Shown: positions 23,290 to 32,180, counted from the stretch's first letter. The stretch is 33,534 nucleotides of DNA from Alcaligenaceae bacterium (GCA_947380655.1 CANCRX010000033.1:1-33534); one strand, 5' to 3'. Program-made: numbers and translations. Notes: generated from the letters alone by a model not told the origin.

Positions 23290-24774
23290 TTAAATACCAC
23301 CCAGGCAGACGTATTTCATCTCGATAAAATCATCCATACCGTACACCGAACCCTCTCGGCCCAGACCCGATTGTTTGACGCCGCCAAACGGTGCCATTTC
23401 ATTTGAAATCAGTCCCGTATTGACGCCTACCATCCCGTATTCAAGCGCCTCCGCTACACGGAAAATACGACCGATATCGCGGCTGTAGAAATAGGAGGCC
23501 AAACCGTACTCGGTATTGTTCGCGAGGCGTACGACGTCCGCTTCGTCGGTGAATTTGACGATTGGCGCCAGCGGACCAAAGGTCTCTTCACGCATGCACA
23601 GCATGTCTTCGGTGACCTGGGTGATGACGGTGGGTTCGTAAAAACGACCGCCTCGGTTGTGTCTGGCACCGCCGGTCAAGACCTTTGCGCCCTTGGCGAT
23701 GGCGTCTTGAACGTGTTGCTCGACTTTGGCAACGGCTGCATCATCGATCAATGGGCCTGTGGTGACTTTGTCCTCAAACCCTTCGCCCACAGCGAGACTA
23801 CCCGATACACGCGCGGCGAGTTTTTGTGCGAACGCGTCATAAACGTTGGCGTGTACGTAAAAACGGTTGGTACATACGCAAGTCTGACCCGCATTGCGGT
23901 ATTTGGAGGCCATCGCGCCTTCGATGGCCGCATCAATGTCGGCGTCTTCAAACACGATGAAGGGTGCATGACCACCAAGCTCAAGAGACATTTTCTTGAT
24001 GGTCGGTGCACTTTGTTGCATCAGGATACGACCGACTTCTGTTGAGCCGGTAAAGGTGACCTTACGCACGATGGGGCTGGCGCACAAGACTTTACCGACG
24101 GCAATCGAGCGTGCACTGTCAGCGGTGAGGATATTCAATACACCGGCTGGGATGCCTGCTTGCTCGGCCAGCACAGCCAGTGCCAGGGCTGACAAGGGAG
24201 TTTGCTCAGCAGGTTTCAGGACGATCGTGCATCCCGCCGCCAAGGCTGGAGCGACCTTGCGGGTGATCATGGCGTTGGGGAAGTTCCAGGGTGTGATCGC
24301 CACGCATACGCCGATCGGCTCGCGCAGGACCAACATGCGACTGGTGGTCGCAGGCGCACTGATGGTGTCACCCATGACGCGTTTAGCTTGCTCTGCAAAC
24401 CACTCTACAAAGGACGCACCGTAAGCGATTTCGCCTTTTGATTCAGGGAAAGGCTTTCCTTGCTCAACCGTCATGATGCGGGCGAGATCGTCGGTGTTGG
24501 CGACAATCAGGTCAAACCATTTGCGCAAAATGATTGAGCGTTCTTTAGCGGTCTTTGCACGCCACGCAGGAAACGCACGGTTTGCCGCGTCAATGGCTGT
24601 CTGCGCCTGATCAGGCCCTAAATTGGCAACGTGGGCAATATTGCTGCCGTTTGCAGGGTTATCGACTGAAAACAAACTGCTGTCTGTCGCATCGACCCAC
24701 TTGCCATCGATATAGGACTGCATGCGTAGCAAGTCTGGGTTGGTGAGTTTGACTGGAAAAATTGCCTGATCCAT
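23290..24774 (-). CDS. gabD: NAD(P)-dependent succinate-semialdehyde dehydrogenase
   Basis: Aldehyde dehydrogenase of 494 aa. The ATG at 24774 has AGGGG 9 nt upstream. Seen: TPWNFPNAMITRKVAPALAA, GCTIVLKPAEQTP, the cofactor loop FTGSTEVG, the catalytic glutamate region LELGGHAPFIVF (Glu265), the nucleophile region NAGQTCVCTNRFYVH with Cys299, and the GabD-like ends YGMVGVNTGLISNEMAPFGG and SGLGREGS. The Cys-x-Cys after QT is shared with GabD, where the second Cys is a redox partner. It oxidises succinate semialdehyde to succinate. No gabT neighbour is in view. Glutarate-semialdehyde dehydrogenase is a close alternative. Confidence 0.88.
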   Translation of the reverse strand: MDQAIFPVKLTNPDLLRMQSYIDGKWVDATDSSLFSVDNPANGSNIAHVANLGPDQAQTAIDAANRAFPAWRAKTAKERSIILRKWFDLIVANTDDLARIMTVEQGKPFPESKGEIAYGASFVEWFAEQAKRVMGDTISAPATTSRMLVLREPIGVCVAITPWNFPNAMITRKVAPALAAGCTIVLKPAEQTPLSALALAVLAEQAGIPAGVLNILTADSARSIAVGKVLCASPIVRKVTFTGSTEVGRILMQQSAPTIKKMSLELGGHAPFIVFEDADIDAAIEGAMASKYRNAGQTCVCTNRFYVHANVYDAFAQKLAARVSGSLAVGEGFEDKVTTGPLIDDAAVAKVEQHVQDAIAKGAKVLTGGARHNRGGRFYEPTVITQVTEDMLCMREETFGPLAPIVKFTDEADVVRLANNTEYGLASYFYSRDIGRIFRVAEALEYGMVGVNTGLISNEMAPFGGVKQSGLGREGSVYGMDDFIEMKYVCLGGI

Positions 24775-24897
24775 TTTCTGATTCCCCTGAATATTTGTCT
24801 GTTTTGAAGTGTTGGTTTTCTAGCAATAACTAATTTTAGCGCTTGATTGTTCAGTACAAATCCGCGGAGCACGTGAGTGCATACAGTAAGTACCACG

Positions 24898-25578
24898 CTA
24901 GACTGGCCCGTTGTTTTGCAGACGCATGATGTCTGGGTGATCCTTATAGAACCGCTGCATATGCGCCACCACCTGAGCTGGATCATCTTCAATAAAGAAT
25001 GTGTCGGGATCCAGCGGGTTGATCAATTTATTTTCCTGAAGTTGCTCGACAATCCAGTCGTGCAGCCCCGCCCAGAACGTACTCCCTACAAGAATCACGG
25101 GGCCTACAGGGACTTTGCCTGTTTGCATGAGGGTGAGGGCTTCAAACAGCTCATCGAGCGTACCAAAGCCGCCAGGCAAGACGATATAAGCCATGGAGTG
25201 CATAAAAAATGTGGCCTTGCGCGAGACAAAGTGCTGGAATGGCAGGTTGATAGAGAGATAGGGGTTGGCTTTGGATTCTGTTTTGAGCTTGATATGCAGG
25301 CCCACACTCGTTCCACCTGCCTCGTAGGCACCTTTATTGGCAGCTTCCATGATGCCCGGGCCGCCTCCTGCGATCGTAGTAAAGCCTGCCTTAGCCAGTC
25401 GTGCGCCGATTTCTTCGGACTGTGCATAATAGGGTGAGTCCACAGGGATGCGCGCGCTACCAAAAACACTGATTGCCGGACCGATCTTGGCAAGAGTTTC
25501 GGCAGCGTGCACCATCTCTGACATAATTTGGGTTGTTTGCTGGATTACCGGCTTTGCCATTTCTTTATTGTTGCCCAT
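24898..25578 (-). CDS. LOG-family TIGR00730 Rossmann protein (putative nucleotide 5'-monophosphate phosphoribohydrolase)
   Basis: LOG family protein of 226 aa. Signatures: SVFGSARIP (37-45), GGGPGIMEAANKGA (71-84), FHxR-like QHFVSRKATF (115-124) and PGGFGTLDELFE (135-146), which carry the conserved Arg and Glu of the hydrolase. Proteins of this family release the base from cytokinin or purine nucleoside monophosphates; the bacterial role is mostly unclear. The ATG at 25578 has AAGG 8 nt upstream, located inside polA. This ATG overlaps the polA ATG on the other strand by two bases, so each gene's promoter must lie in the other's coding region. Shorter starts at 25560 or 25524 are possible. Confidence 0.9.
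   Translation of the reverse strand: MGNNKEMAKPVIQQTTQIMSEMVHAAETLAKIGPAISVFGSARIPVDSPYYAQSEEIGARLAKAGFTTIAGGGPGIMEAANKGAYEAGGTSVGLHIKLKTESKANPYLSINLPFQHFVSRKATFFMHSMAYIVLPGGFGTLDELFEALTLMQTGKVPVGPVILVGSTFWAGLHDWIVEQLQENKLINPLDPDTFFIEDDPAQVVAHMQRFYKDHPDIMRLQNNGPV
25499..25527 (+). promoter_or_regulatory. Weak candidate polA promoter inside the LOG gene
   Basis: TCGGCA (25499-25504) and CATAAT (25522-25527) are 17 nt apart on the plus strand, about 50 nt before the polA ATG. Because the start codons overlap, the polA promoter must lie within the 5' part of the LOG gene; this is the best match I see. Confidence 0.3.
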
Positions 25579-28297
25579 GAAAAAAACCTTGTTGCTGGTA
25601 GATGGATCAAGTTATCTGTATCGCGCCTTTCATGCGATGCCTGATTTACGCAACGCCCAGGGCGAACCGACTGGGGCGATTTATGGCGTAGTCAATATGA
25701 TGCGCAAAATGCTGACTGACTTTAACGCACAGTATGCCGCATGTGTGTTCGATGTGCGCGGCAAGACCTTCCGCGATGATTTATACCCGGAATATAAGTC
25801 CCACCGTCCGCCAATGCCTGAGGACCTTGCCAGGCAGATTGAGCCTATCCATGAGGCGATTCGTGCCCTGGGCTGGCCCGTTATCGGTGTCGAAGGTGTT
25901 GAGGCCGATGATGTGATTGGCTCGCTCGCCCATTGGGCAACCGATCACGATGTGCATACGATCATTTCAACCGGTGACAAAGATCTTGCCCAGCTAGTGA
26001 CCTCGCATGTCACCCTGGTCAATACGATGTCGGGCGAAAAGCTCGACCCTGAAGGTGTTGTGCGTAAATTTGGCGTGACCCCTGAGCGTATTGTTGATTA
26101 TCTGATGCTTGTTGGCGATACCGTGGATAACGTACCCGGTGTGCAAAAAGTCGGTCCAAAGACTGCAGCGAAATGGATTGAGGAGTTTGGCTCGGTCGAT
26201 GCACTGGTTGAGCGTGCAGAGGAAATAAAAGGCGTGGCCGGACAAAACCTGCGCACAGCGATTCCACAGTTTGCCTTGACCCGCGAGTTACTCACGGTCA
26301 AGACTGATTGTGCACTGCGTGATTTGATCCCGACCATTGAGACTTTACTTCCTAAAGAACCCGATGCACCGGCTTTGATCGGCTTATTTGAGCGCTACGG
26401 ATTCCGCACCTGGCTGCGTGATTTGACCGGAGAGCAGGAGCGTGTCCCGAGCGGTGATACACGTGTGGCGCCTGTCGCTGAGCGGCCAGTGGCACCGCTT
26501 GAGACCCAATACCAGATGGTCAGCGATCTGACCGCGCTCGATCAGTGGATGAGTCGTTTGCAAGAAGCAGACTGTGTGGCGATCGATACTGAAACCACCT
26601 CACTTGATCCCATGCTAGCCAGACTGGTTGGTATTTCATTGTCGGTCGAGGTGGGTGTCGCCTGCTATATCCCGGTTGCCCATCGTGGCCCTGATGCGGC
26701 CGGGCAGTTGTCGCGTGCCGAGGTGTTGGCGCGCATGAAATCATGGCTTGAGGATCCTCGTCCAACCAAAGTGTTGCATCATGCAAAATACGATACCCAT
26801 GTTTTTGCCAACGAAGGTATCGATCTGCAGGGTGTTTCGGATGACACGATGCTGCAGGCTTACGTGCTGGAGTCCCATCGTGGCGTGAGTTTGCATGATT
26901 TGTCGCAACGCATACTGGGTGTTAAAGGCCTGACCTACGAAGAAATCTGCGGCAAAGGTGTGCATCAGATCGGTTTCGATGAGGTCGACCTGGACCGTGC
27001 GACACAATATGCCTGTGAGGATGCAGATTACACACTGCGTCTGCATCGCGCCCTGCGTCCTCAGGTGCAAGAAAATCCCAAACTGGAATTCATCTATAAA
27101 CTCGAGATGCAAGTCTCACGTGTGTTGTTTGAAATTGAATGTTCAGGCGTCAAGATTGATGCCGCTGAACTCGGTCGTCAAAGCCATGCTTTAGGTCAGG
27201 AAATGCTCAGCTTGGAACAGCGTGCGTACACGCTGGCAGGGCAGCCCTTTAATTTGAACTCCCCCAAGCAACTCGGTGAAATCCTGTTTGGTCAGATGAA
27301 GCTGCCTGTTGTACGTAAAACATCGGGTGGTGCGCCCTCGACGGACGAAGAGGTGCTCACCAAACTCGCTGAAGACTATCCCTTGCCTCAGGTACTTCTC
27401 GAGTATCGTGGGCTGGCCAAACTCAAGTCCACCTACACCGATAAGTTGCCAAAGATGGTCAATGCCACGACGGGCAGGGTTCATACGCATTATGGACAGG
27501 CTGCGGTGATTACGGGTCGCCTGGCCTCGTCTGAGCCTAATTTGCAGAATATCCCCGTGCGCTCAGAAGCCGGCCGTAAGGTACGCGAGGCTTTCGTCGC
27601 AACGAATGGTGTGATTGTTTCAGCGGATTATTCTCAGATTGAATTGCGGGTGATGGCGCATGTATCGAACGATGCGAGTCTGCAAAAAGCGTTTGCGGCC
27701 GGTGAAGACATTCATAAAGCCACGGCCTCTGAAGTCTTTGGCGTGCCACTCGCCGAAGTGACAAGTGATCAGCGCAGGGCCGCTAAAGCGATTAATTTCG
27801 GTTTGATTTACGGTATGGGTGCATTTGGTCTGGCGAGTAATCTGGGTATTACGCGCGATGCGGCGCAATCGTATATTGACCGTTATTTCGCGCGTTATCC
27901 GGGTGTTGCGCAGTACATGGCAGAAACACGCACGCTCGCTCATGTACAGGGCTTCGTCGAAACAGTATTTGGCCGTCGTCTCTGGCTGGCTGATATTAAT
28001 GCTGCTGGTGCACGCAGAGCCGGTGCTGAACGTGCCGCGATTAATGCGCCCATGCAGGGTACTTCGGCTGATCTGATTAAGATGGCCATGGTATCAACGC
28101 AGGCGTGGTTGCACAGCAATAAACTGCGAACTCAAATGGTGATGCAGGTTCATGATGAATTGGTTTTGGATGTGCCTCTGGACGAAATTGAGTTGGTTAA
28201 AGCCAACTTACCGCGTCTGATGTGTGAGGTTGCCAGTTTGCGGGTGCCGCTGGTAGCTGAGGTCGGAGTAGGCCCCAACTGGGAACAGGCGCATTGA
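25577..28297 (+). CDS. polA: DNA polymerase I
   Basis: Repair and Okazaki-fragment polymerase, 906 aa, full length. The start at 25577 gives the canonical end KKTLLLVDGSSYLYRAFHA; upstream codons belong to the divergent LOG gene. No Shine-Dalgarno sequence is visible. The 5'-3' exonuclease domain (1-300) has VEADDVIGSLA and TGDKDLAQLV. The 3'-5' proofreading domain (about 320-510) looks active: AIDTETTSLD with Asp337 and Glu339, HHAKYDTHVF, and YACEDADYTL. The polymerase domain has DYSQIELRVMAHVSND (Asp684), RRAAKAINFGLIYGMG and VHDE (858-861). The next gene begins 1 nt after the stop. Confidence 0.97.
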   Translation: MKKTLLLVDGSSYLYRAFHAMPDLRNAQGEPTGAIYGVVNMMRKMLTDFNAQYAACVFDVRGKTFRDDLYPEYKSHRPPMPEDLARQIEPIHEAIRALGWPVIGVEGVEADDVIGSLAHWATDHDVHTIISTGDKDLAQLVTSHVTLVNTMSGEKLDPEGVVRKFGVTPERIVDYLMLVGDTVDNVPGVQKVGPKTAAKWIEEFGSVDALVERAEEIKGVAGQNLRTAIPQFALTRELLTVKTDCALRDLIPTIETLLPKEPDAPALIGLFERYGFRTWLRDLTGEQERVPSGDTRVAPVAERPVAPLETQYQMVSDLTALDQWMSRLQEADCVAIDTETTSLDPMLARLVGISLSVEVGVACYIPVAHRGPDAAGQLSRAEVLARMKSWLEDPRPTKVLHHAKYDTHVFANEGIDLQGVSDDTMLQAYVLESHRGVSLHDLSQRILGVKGLTYEEICGKGVHQIGFDEVDLDRATQYACEDADYTLRLHRALRPQVQENPKLEFIYKLEMQVSRVLFEIECSGVKIDAAELGRQSHALGQEMLSLEQRAYTLAGQPFNLNSPKQLGEILFGQMKLPVVRKTSGGAPSTDEEVLTKLAEDYPLPQVLLEYRGLAKLKSTYTDKLPKMVNATTGRVHTHYGQAAVITGRLASSEPNLQNIPVRSEAGRKVREAFVATNGVIVSADYSQIELRVMAHVSNDASLQKAFAAGEDIHKATASEVFGVPLAEVTSDQRRAAKAINFGLIYGMGAFGLASNLGITRDAAQSYIDRYFARYPGVAQYMAETRTLAHVQGFVETVFGRRLWLADINAAGARRAGAERAAINAPMQGTSADLIKMAMVSTQAWLHSNKLRTQMVMQVHDELVLDVPLDEIELVKANLPRLMCEVASLRVPLVAEVGVGPNWEQAH

Positions 28298-28298
28298 T

Positions 28299-29078
28299 AT
28301 GTTGTTGATCTGGATTATGGTTTCAGCAGTAACCGGTGGGCTGTGCGCGCTGATGGTTGCGCACTGGCTGGCTTACCGTGTGTTTGCGGGTTATTTGCAT
28401 CACATGGTGAGCTTATCTGTCGGGGTATTGCTCGCGGTATCTTTACTGCATTTGCTCCCGGAAGCCTTCGAAGCGGAGCAGGATATTCATGCCTTGTTCG
28501 CTGTGATGCTGGCCTCATTCATCGGGTTTTTCGTACTCGAAAAAATTGCCTTATTACGCCACAGCCATCACCATGAGGGTGACGGACACCATCACCATTC
28601 CGGACATGATCGCCATGAAGCGGGGCGTGGTGGCGTCATGATCCTGATTGGCAGTTCATTGCATAACCTGGTTGATGGTGTGTTGATCGCCGCCGCATTT
28701 CTGGTGGATCCAACTTTAGGTGTGTTGACGGCCGCGTCAATTATTTTGCATGAAGTACCGCACAAACTCAGTGATTTTGTCGTCTTGATGAATGCGGGAT
28801 TGACACGGAAAAAAGCGTTCGAACTGATCCTGTTTACCAGTCTTTGTTCAGCGCTGGGTGGCTTGCTTGGCTATTTTATTCTTGGTCAACTGACACCTTT
28901 GTTACCGTATTTGCTTGTGGTGGCTGCCAGCAGTTTTTTATATATTTCGATCGCCGACCTGATGCCGCAAATGCATGAGCGCAGTTCCCTGAAAGAAGCA
29001 GGGCCACAGCTTTTGTTAGTCGCGATCGGTATTTGCGCGATCTATGCTGTGACCCTGGTGATGCATGCAGTGCGTTAA
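28299..29078 (+). CDS. ZIP-family divalent metal transporter with His-rich loop
   Basis: Membrane importer of zinc or related metals, 259 aa, with about eight hydrophobic segments. The metal-path motifs are HNLVDG (122-127, TM4) and HEVPH (151-155, TM5), typical of ZIP proteins. Between TM3 and TM4 lies a cytoplasmic His-rich loop (88-106) with ten histidines in nineteen residues, which probably buffers or senses zinc. An HxxxE-like HLLPE occurs at 51-55 in TM2. The ATG is 1 nt after the polA stop, so it is co-transcribed with and coupled to polA; polA itself uses divalent metals, but a functional link is speculation. Direction of transport is inferred from the family. Confidence 0.9.
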   Translation: MLLIWIMVSAVTGGLCALMVAHWLAYRVFAGYLHHMVSLSVGVLLAVSLLHLLPEAFEAEQDIHALFAVMLASFIGFFVLEKIALLRHSHHHEGDGHHHHSGHDRHEAGRGGVMILIGSSLHNLVDGVLIAAAFLVDPTLGVLTAASIILHEVPHKLSDFVVLMNAGLTRKKAFELILFTSLCSALGGLLGYFILGQLTPLLPYLLVVAASSFLYISIADLMPQMHERSSLKEAGPQLLLVAIGICAIYAVTLVMHAVR

Positions 29079-29111
29079 TTTCAGTGCGTTGATTGTGGTG
29101 CGTTAATTTCT
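29070..29111 (+). repeat. Three 14-bp tandem repeats at the 3' end of the ZIP gene
   Basis: GTGCGTT(A/G)ATT followed by three variable bases occurs three times with a 14-bp period at 29070, 29084 and 29098. The first and third copies share 13 identical bases. The first copy contains the TAA stop of the ZIP gene, so the later copies lie in the spacer. Confidence 0.8.
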
Positions 29112-29136
29112 GAGTGTGAAATTCAAGGCGTTCACT

Positions 29137-30018
29137 TCAGACTACGCGTAATTGCTGAAGTGCGCCGATTCGCGAGGCAATCGGCGGATGGGTGGCAAAC
29201 ATCGCGCTGATGCCTGCGCCACCACTGATGCCTGAGGCTTCAAAGCTTTTGGGCAGCTCGCCGGGTGTCAGACCACCCAAGCGTGCAAGCGCCCGGATCA
29301 TGGGTTCACGCGAACTCAGTAAGCTCGCTGAGCCTGCATCCGCACGGTACTCGCGCTGGCGTGAAAACCATGCCACGATCAGACTGGCTGCTATGCCGAA
29401 AGCGATCTCGCACACAATCACTGTCACGAAATACCCTGGCCCACCGGTCCTTTCGTTTCTCAGCAAAACCTTGTCAACAAAATAACCCACTACCCGGGCG
29501 AGAAACACTACAAAGGTATTCACTACACCCTGAATCAACGTGAGTGTGACCATGTCACCATTGGCGATGTGTGCAACCTCATGAGCGAGGACCGCTGAAA
29601 TTTCTTCTTCGGTCATGCTGTCGAGCAGACCTGTAGAGACGGCGACAAGCGAGTCATTACGAAAGGCGCCTGTGGCAAACGCGTTGGGTTCACCCTCGTA
29701 AATGGCAACCTCTGGGCGGCCGATTCCCGCACGGTCTGCGAGTTGGTGGACGGTATCAAGCACGAACTGCTGTTGCGGACCACCTGGTGCCTGTGGGTCA
29801 ATGACCTGGCAGCCTGTGCTCCATTTGGCCATGGGTTTACTGATCAGCAGAGAGATGATGGACCCGGCAAAGCCTACGATCATTGAAAAGATCAGTAGCA
29901 TTTGAATATTCAAACCCTGCTGGGTCAGGAAGCGATTGACACCCAGAATGCTGAGCGTTGCACTCAGGACCAGCATGACGGCAAGATTAGTCAGCAGAAA
30001 AAGAAAAATTCGTTTCAT
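29137..30018 (-). CDS. htpX: Membrane zinc protease HtpX
   Basis: M48-family inner-membrane endopeptidase in quality control of membrane proteins, 293 aa, the E. coli length. Two N-terminal membrane segments (about 5-25 and 38-58) and two after the active site (about 160-182 and 196-217) are visible. The zinc motif HEVAH is at 146-150 and the third ligand is Glu223 in REYRAD. PNAFATG and GLTPGELPKSFEASGI are further HtpX blocks. The ATG at 30018 has no clear Shine-Dalgarno sequence. I see no convincing heat-shock promoter in the 135 nt between this gene and the divergent transporter. Confidence 0.95.
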   Translation of the reverse strand: MKRIFLFLLTNLAVMLVLSATLSILGVNRFLTQQGLNIQMLLIFSMIVGFAGSIISLLISKPMAKWSTGCQVIDPQAPGGPQQQFVLDTVHQLADRAGIGRPEVAIYEGEPNAFATGAFRNDSLVAVSTGLLDSMTEEEISAVLAHEVAHIANGDMVTLTLIQGVVNTFVVFLARVVGYFVDKVLLRNERTGGPGYFVTVIVCEIAFGIAASLIVAWFSRQREYRADAGSASLLSSREPMIRALARLGGLTPGELPKSFEASGISGGAGISAMFATHPPIASRIGALQQLRVV

Positions 30019-30153
30019 AGTATGTAGGGTCTATATAAATGATCACAAAGGGAAAGGTGGATGCCTGAGCATGCCAACCAGTTACTGAACGATCTGTACT
30101 GAACGTGCCAGAGTATAGTATCGCTTGATACATTTTTGATTGTTTTCATTTCC

Positions 30154-31071
30154 ATGCAAGCTTTGTGGATGTTGTTCGCCTCAGCCATGTTTGCGGTCAT
30201 GGGGTCGTTTGTCAAACTCGCGGCCGAGCATGGTGCCTCGATGCCCCAGATTGTCCTGTTCAGAGGCCTGCCATCCGTTGTCGTACTTTTGGTTTATGCC
30301 CGCGCTGGCGGACTGTCTTTTATTCCTGCGGCCTGGACACCTCATATCTGGCGTAACCTGACGGGTGTGACCTCAATGTGGCTCGGATTCTATGCAATCG
30401 CCAAGCTTCCACTGGCGACAGCAACCAGCCTCTCTTACACCGCCCCTCTTTTTATCGCCGGCTGGATCCTTGCTAGAGGAGCGGCACGCCGCGATCCCGT
30501 ATGCATTGCCGCGGTATTTTTCGGCTTTTTAGGTGTACTAGCTGTTTTGCGTCCGAGCATCACGGTTGAGCAAATTCTACCCGCTGTTTTAGGGCTCGCC
30601 TCGGGCGCGCTGGCTGCGGTAGCGATGATGCAGATTCGTGAGATTGGTCGTCTCGGTGAGCCTGAGTGGCGAACGGTATTATTTTTTTCGATCGTGGCGA
30701 CCACCAGCAGCTTTGTCGGGATTGCGATGGGCAGTTGGAGTTGGTCAGACCTGATTGGCTGGATCTCGCTGTTTGCAATTGGGGGCAGCGGGTTGCTTGG
30801 CCAACTTGCCTTGACCAGAGCCTATGGCCTGGGGTCGGCGCTTCTGAATGCCGCGCTTCAATACAGCACGATTATTTTTGCTGCTTTGATTGGTATTGGT
30901 TTTTGGGGTGAGCGTATTGATGATCTCGCACTGTTCGGCGGGATTTGTATCATTTGCGCTGGGCTGATGTCCGTTTGGCGAACAATCAGCGTGCCATCAC
31001 CCGACCAAACCACTCATGAAAGTGCTGCATCCCGTCTTCCATCGGAGACTGATAAGGACCCGTCTCGCTGA
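30154..31071 (+). CDS. EamA/DMT-superfamily transporter
   Basis: Drug/metabolite transporter family membrane protein, 305 aa, with about ten hydrophobic segments arranged as two five-segment EamA repeats (roughly 1-135 and 145-285). Typical blocks are LPLATATSLSYTAPLFIA in the first repeat and GLLGQLALTRAYGLGSALLNA in the second. The ATG at 30154 is preferred to an upstream TTG at 30136; neither has a good Shine-Dalgarno sequence. The substrate cannot be predicted. The last 86 bases overlap the 3' end of the convergent Rieske oxygenase gene, and the polar tail encoded there is probably not conserved. Confidence 0.9.
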   Translation: MQALWMLFASAMFAVMGSFVKLAAEHGASMPQIVLFRGLPSVVVLLVYARAGGLSFIPAAWTPHIWRNLTGVTSMWLGFYAIAKLPLATATSLSYTAPLFIAGWILARGAARRDPVCIAAVFFGFLGVLAVLRPSITVEQILPAVLGLASGALAAVAMMQIREIGRLGEPEWRTVLFFSIVATTSSFVGIAMGSWSWSDLIGWISLFAIGGSGLLGQLALTRAYGLGSALLNAALQYSTIIFAALIGIGFWGERIDDLALFGGICIICAGLMSVWRTISVPSPDQTTHESAASRLPSETDKDPSR

Positions 31072-32128
31072 CCCCACGTTGCATTAACGCCCGACGTCCC
31101 GCATCCATGCGCTCGGCGATTTCATCGTCTTCTACGGCCGTTTCCATGTAGGCTTCGCGTTGGGCTTCGACAAACTCGCGCTCAAAAGATGCGATTTCCT
31201 CTGGATAGTAAAACTCAACTATGTTGACTGTTTCCTGGGGGGATTTGGGATAAAGCGTTGAAAGTACCAACACGTGTGGATAGAGTTCAATCATGTGCGT
31301 TGGGAAATAAGTGACCCACACTGCGCCAAAATCAGGGGCCTGGCCTTGACGGAACTGCAATAATTTATCGTGCCAGACTTTATAGGCTGGTGATCCTGGC
31401 TGCGATAGCGCCCGGTGCACCCCGACACGCTGCATGCTGTATTGGTCGGAAAACTCCCAGGACAAATCATCGCAGGTGACGAAATGCCCCAGCCCGGGGT
31501 GAAAGGGTGCTACGTGATAGTCCTCAAGGTAAACCTCAATAAAGGTTTTCCAGTTGTAGTTGCATTGATGCACTTCGACATGGTCAAGCACGTAGTCTGA
31601 AAAATCAAACTCCGGGCGCTTAAATAGCGCACCGATATCCGCCAGTGGGTCACGGGGACCCTCGAACAGCAGACCGTGGCAGTCTTTAATGGGGAATCTT
31701 TCAAGATTCAGGCAGGGCGACTTTTCAAATTCAGGGGCGCCTAGTAACTGACCTTGTTTGTCGTACGTCCAGCGATGAAGCGGGCAAACGATATTGCCAC
31801 CGGTACCGGCCAGGGTGCCATGGGTGTTGACGTGACCGGATACGTTGCCAGTCTGGCCGCCGAGCATAAGCGCCTGGCGATGTCTGCAGACATTAGAAAG
31901 CAACTCGATACCGTTTTGATTGCGCACGAGTACGCGCCCATTGTTTTCATGGGACAAACTACGCCAGTTTCCATTTTCGGGCACGCCTTTGTGGTGCCCG
32001 ACATAGATGGAGGACTGTTTAAAAATGCTTGCTTGCTCGCGGGCAAAGAGAGCTTCGTCAAAATACGCTGTGACAGGAAGCTGGGTGCGAGCTGGCGCTA
32101 AATGCGCCATCCGACCAATGTCGGTCAT
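30986..32128 (-). CDS. Rieske non-heme iron oxygenase, alpha subunit
   Basis: Ring-hydroxylating-oxygenase-type protein of 380 aa. The ATG at 32128 follows a strong GGAGGGA; the frame extends to a TTG at 32272 but without family similarity. The Rieske [2Fe-2S] ligands are CRH (81-83) and CPLH (115-118), separated by 31 residues rather than the usual 15-17, owing to a Gly/Asn/Thr-rich insert. The mononuclear iron site shows EDYHVAPFHPGL with His205 and His210, and a C-terminal acidic VEDDE (332-336) can supply the carboxylate. The HVAPFHPGL form is common in the group that includes choline- and carnitine-type monooxygenases. No reductase or beta subunit is adjacent. Substrate unknown. Confidence 0.9.
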   Translation of the reverse strand: MTDIGRMAHLAPARTQLPVTAYFDEALFAREQASIFKQSSIYVGHHKGVPENGNWRSLSHENNGRVLVRNQNGIELLSNVCRHRQALMLGGQTGNVSGHVNTHGTLAGTGGNIVCPLHRWTYDKQGQLLGAPEFEKSPCLNLERFPIKDCHGLLFEGPRDPLADIGALFKRPEFDFSDYVLDHVEVHQCNYNWKTFIEVYLEDYHVAPFHPGLGHFVTCDDLSWEFSDQYSMQRVGVHRALSQPGSPAYKVWHDKLLQFRQGQAPDFGAVWVTYFPTHMIELYPHVLVLSTLYPKSPQETVNIVEFYYPEEIASFEREFVEAQREAYMETAVEDDEIAERMDAGRRALMQRGVSETGPYQSPMEDGMQHFHEWFGRVMAR

Positions 32129-32168
32129 GATTCCCTCCGCACGGAAAAAAATGCCAACATAAAGGATT

Positions 32169-32180
32169 CTGTTTAAACAG
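32169..32180. promoter_or_regulatory. Perfect 12-bp palindrome upstream of the Rieske gene
   Basis: CTGTTTAAACAG is a perfect palindrome in the 196-nt divergent region between the Rieske oxygenase and xseB, 41 nt before the Rieske ATG. It could be an operator for that gene. No regulator gene is adjacent and no clear promoter boxes were found, so this is a candidate only. Confidence 0.35.
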
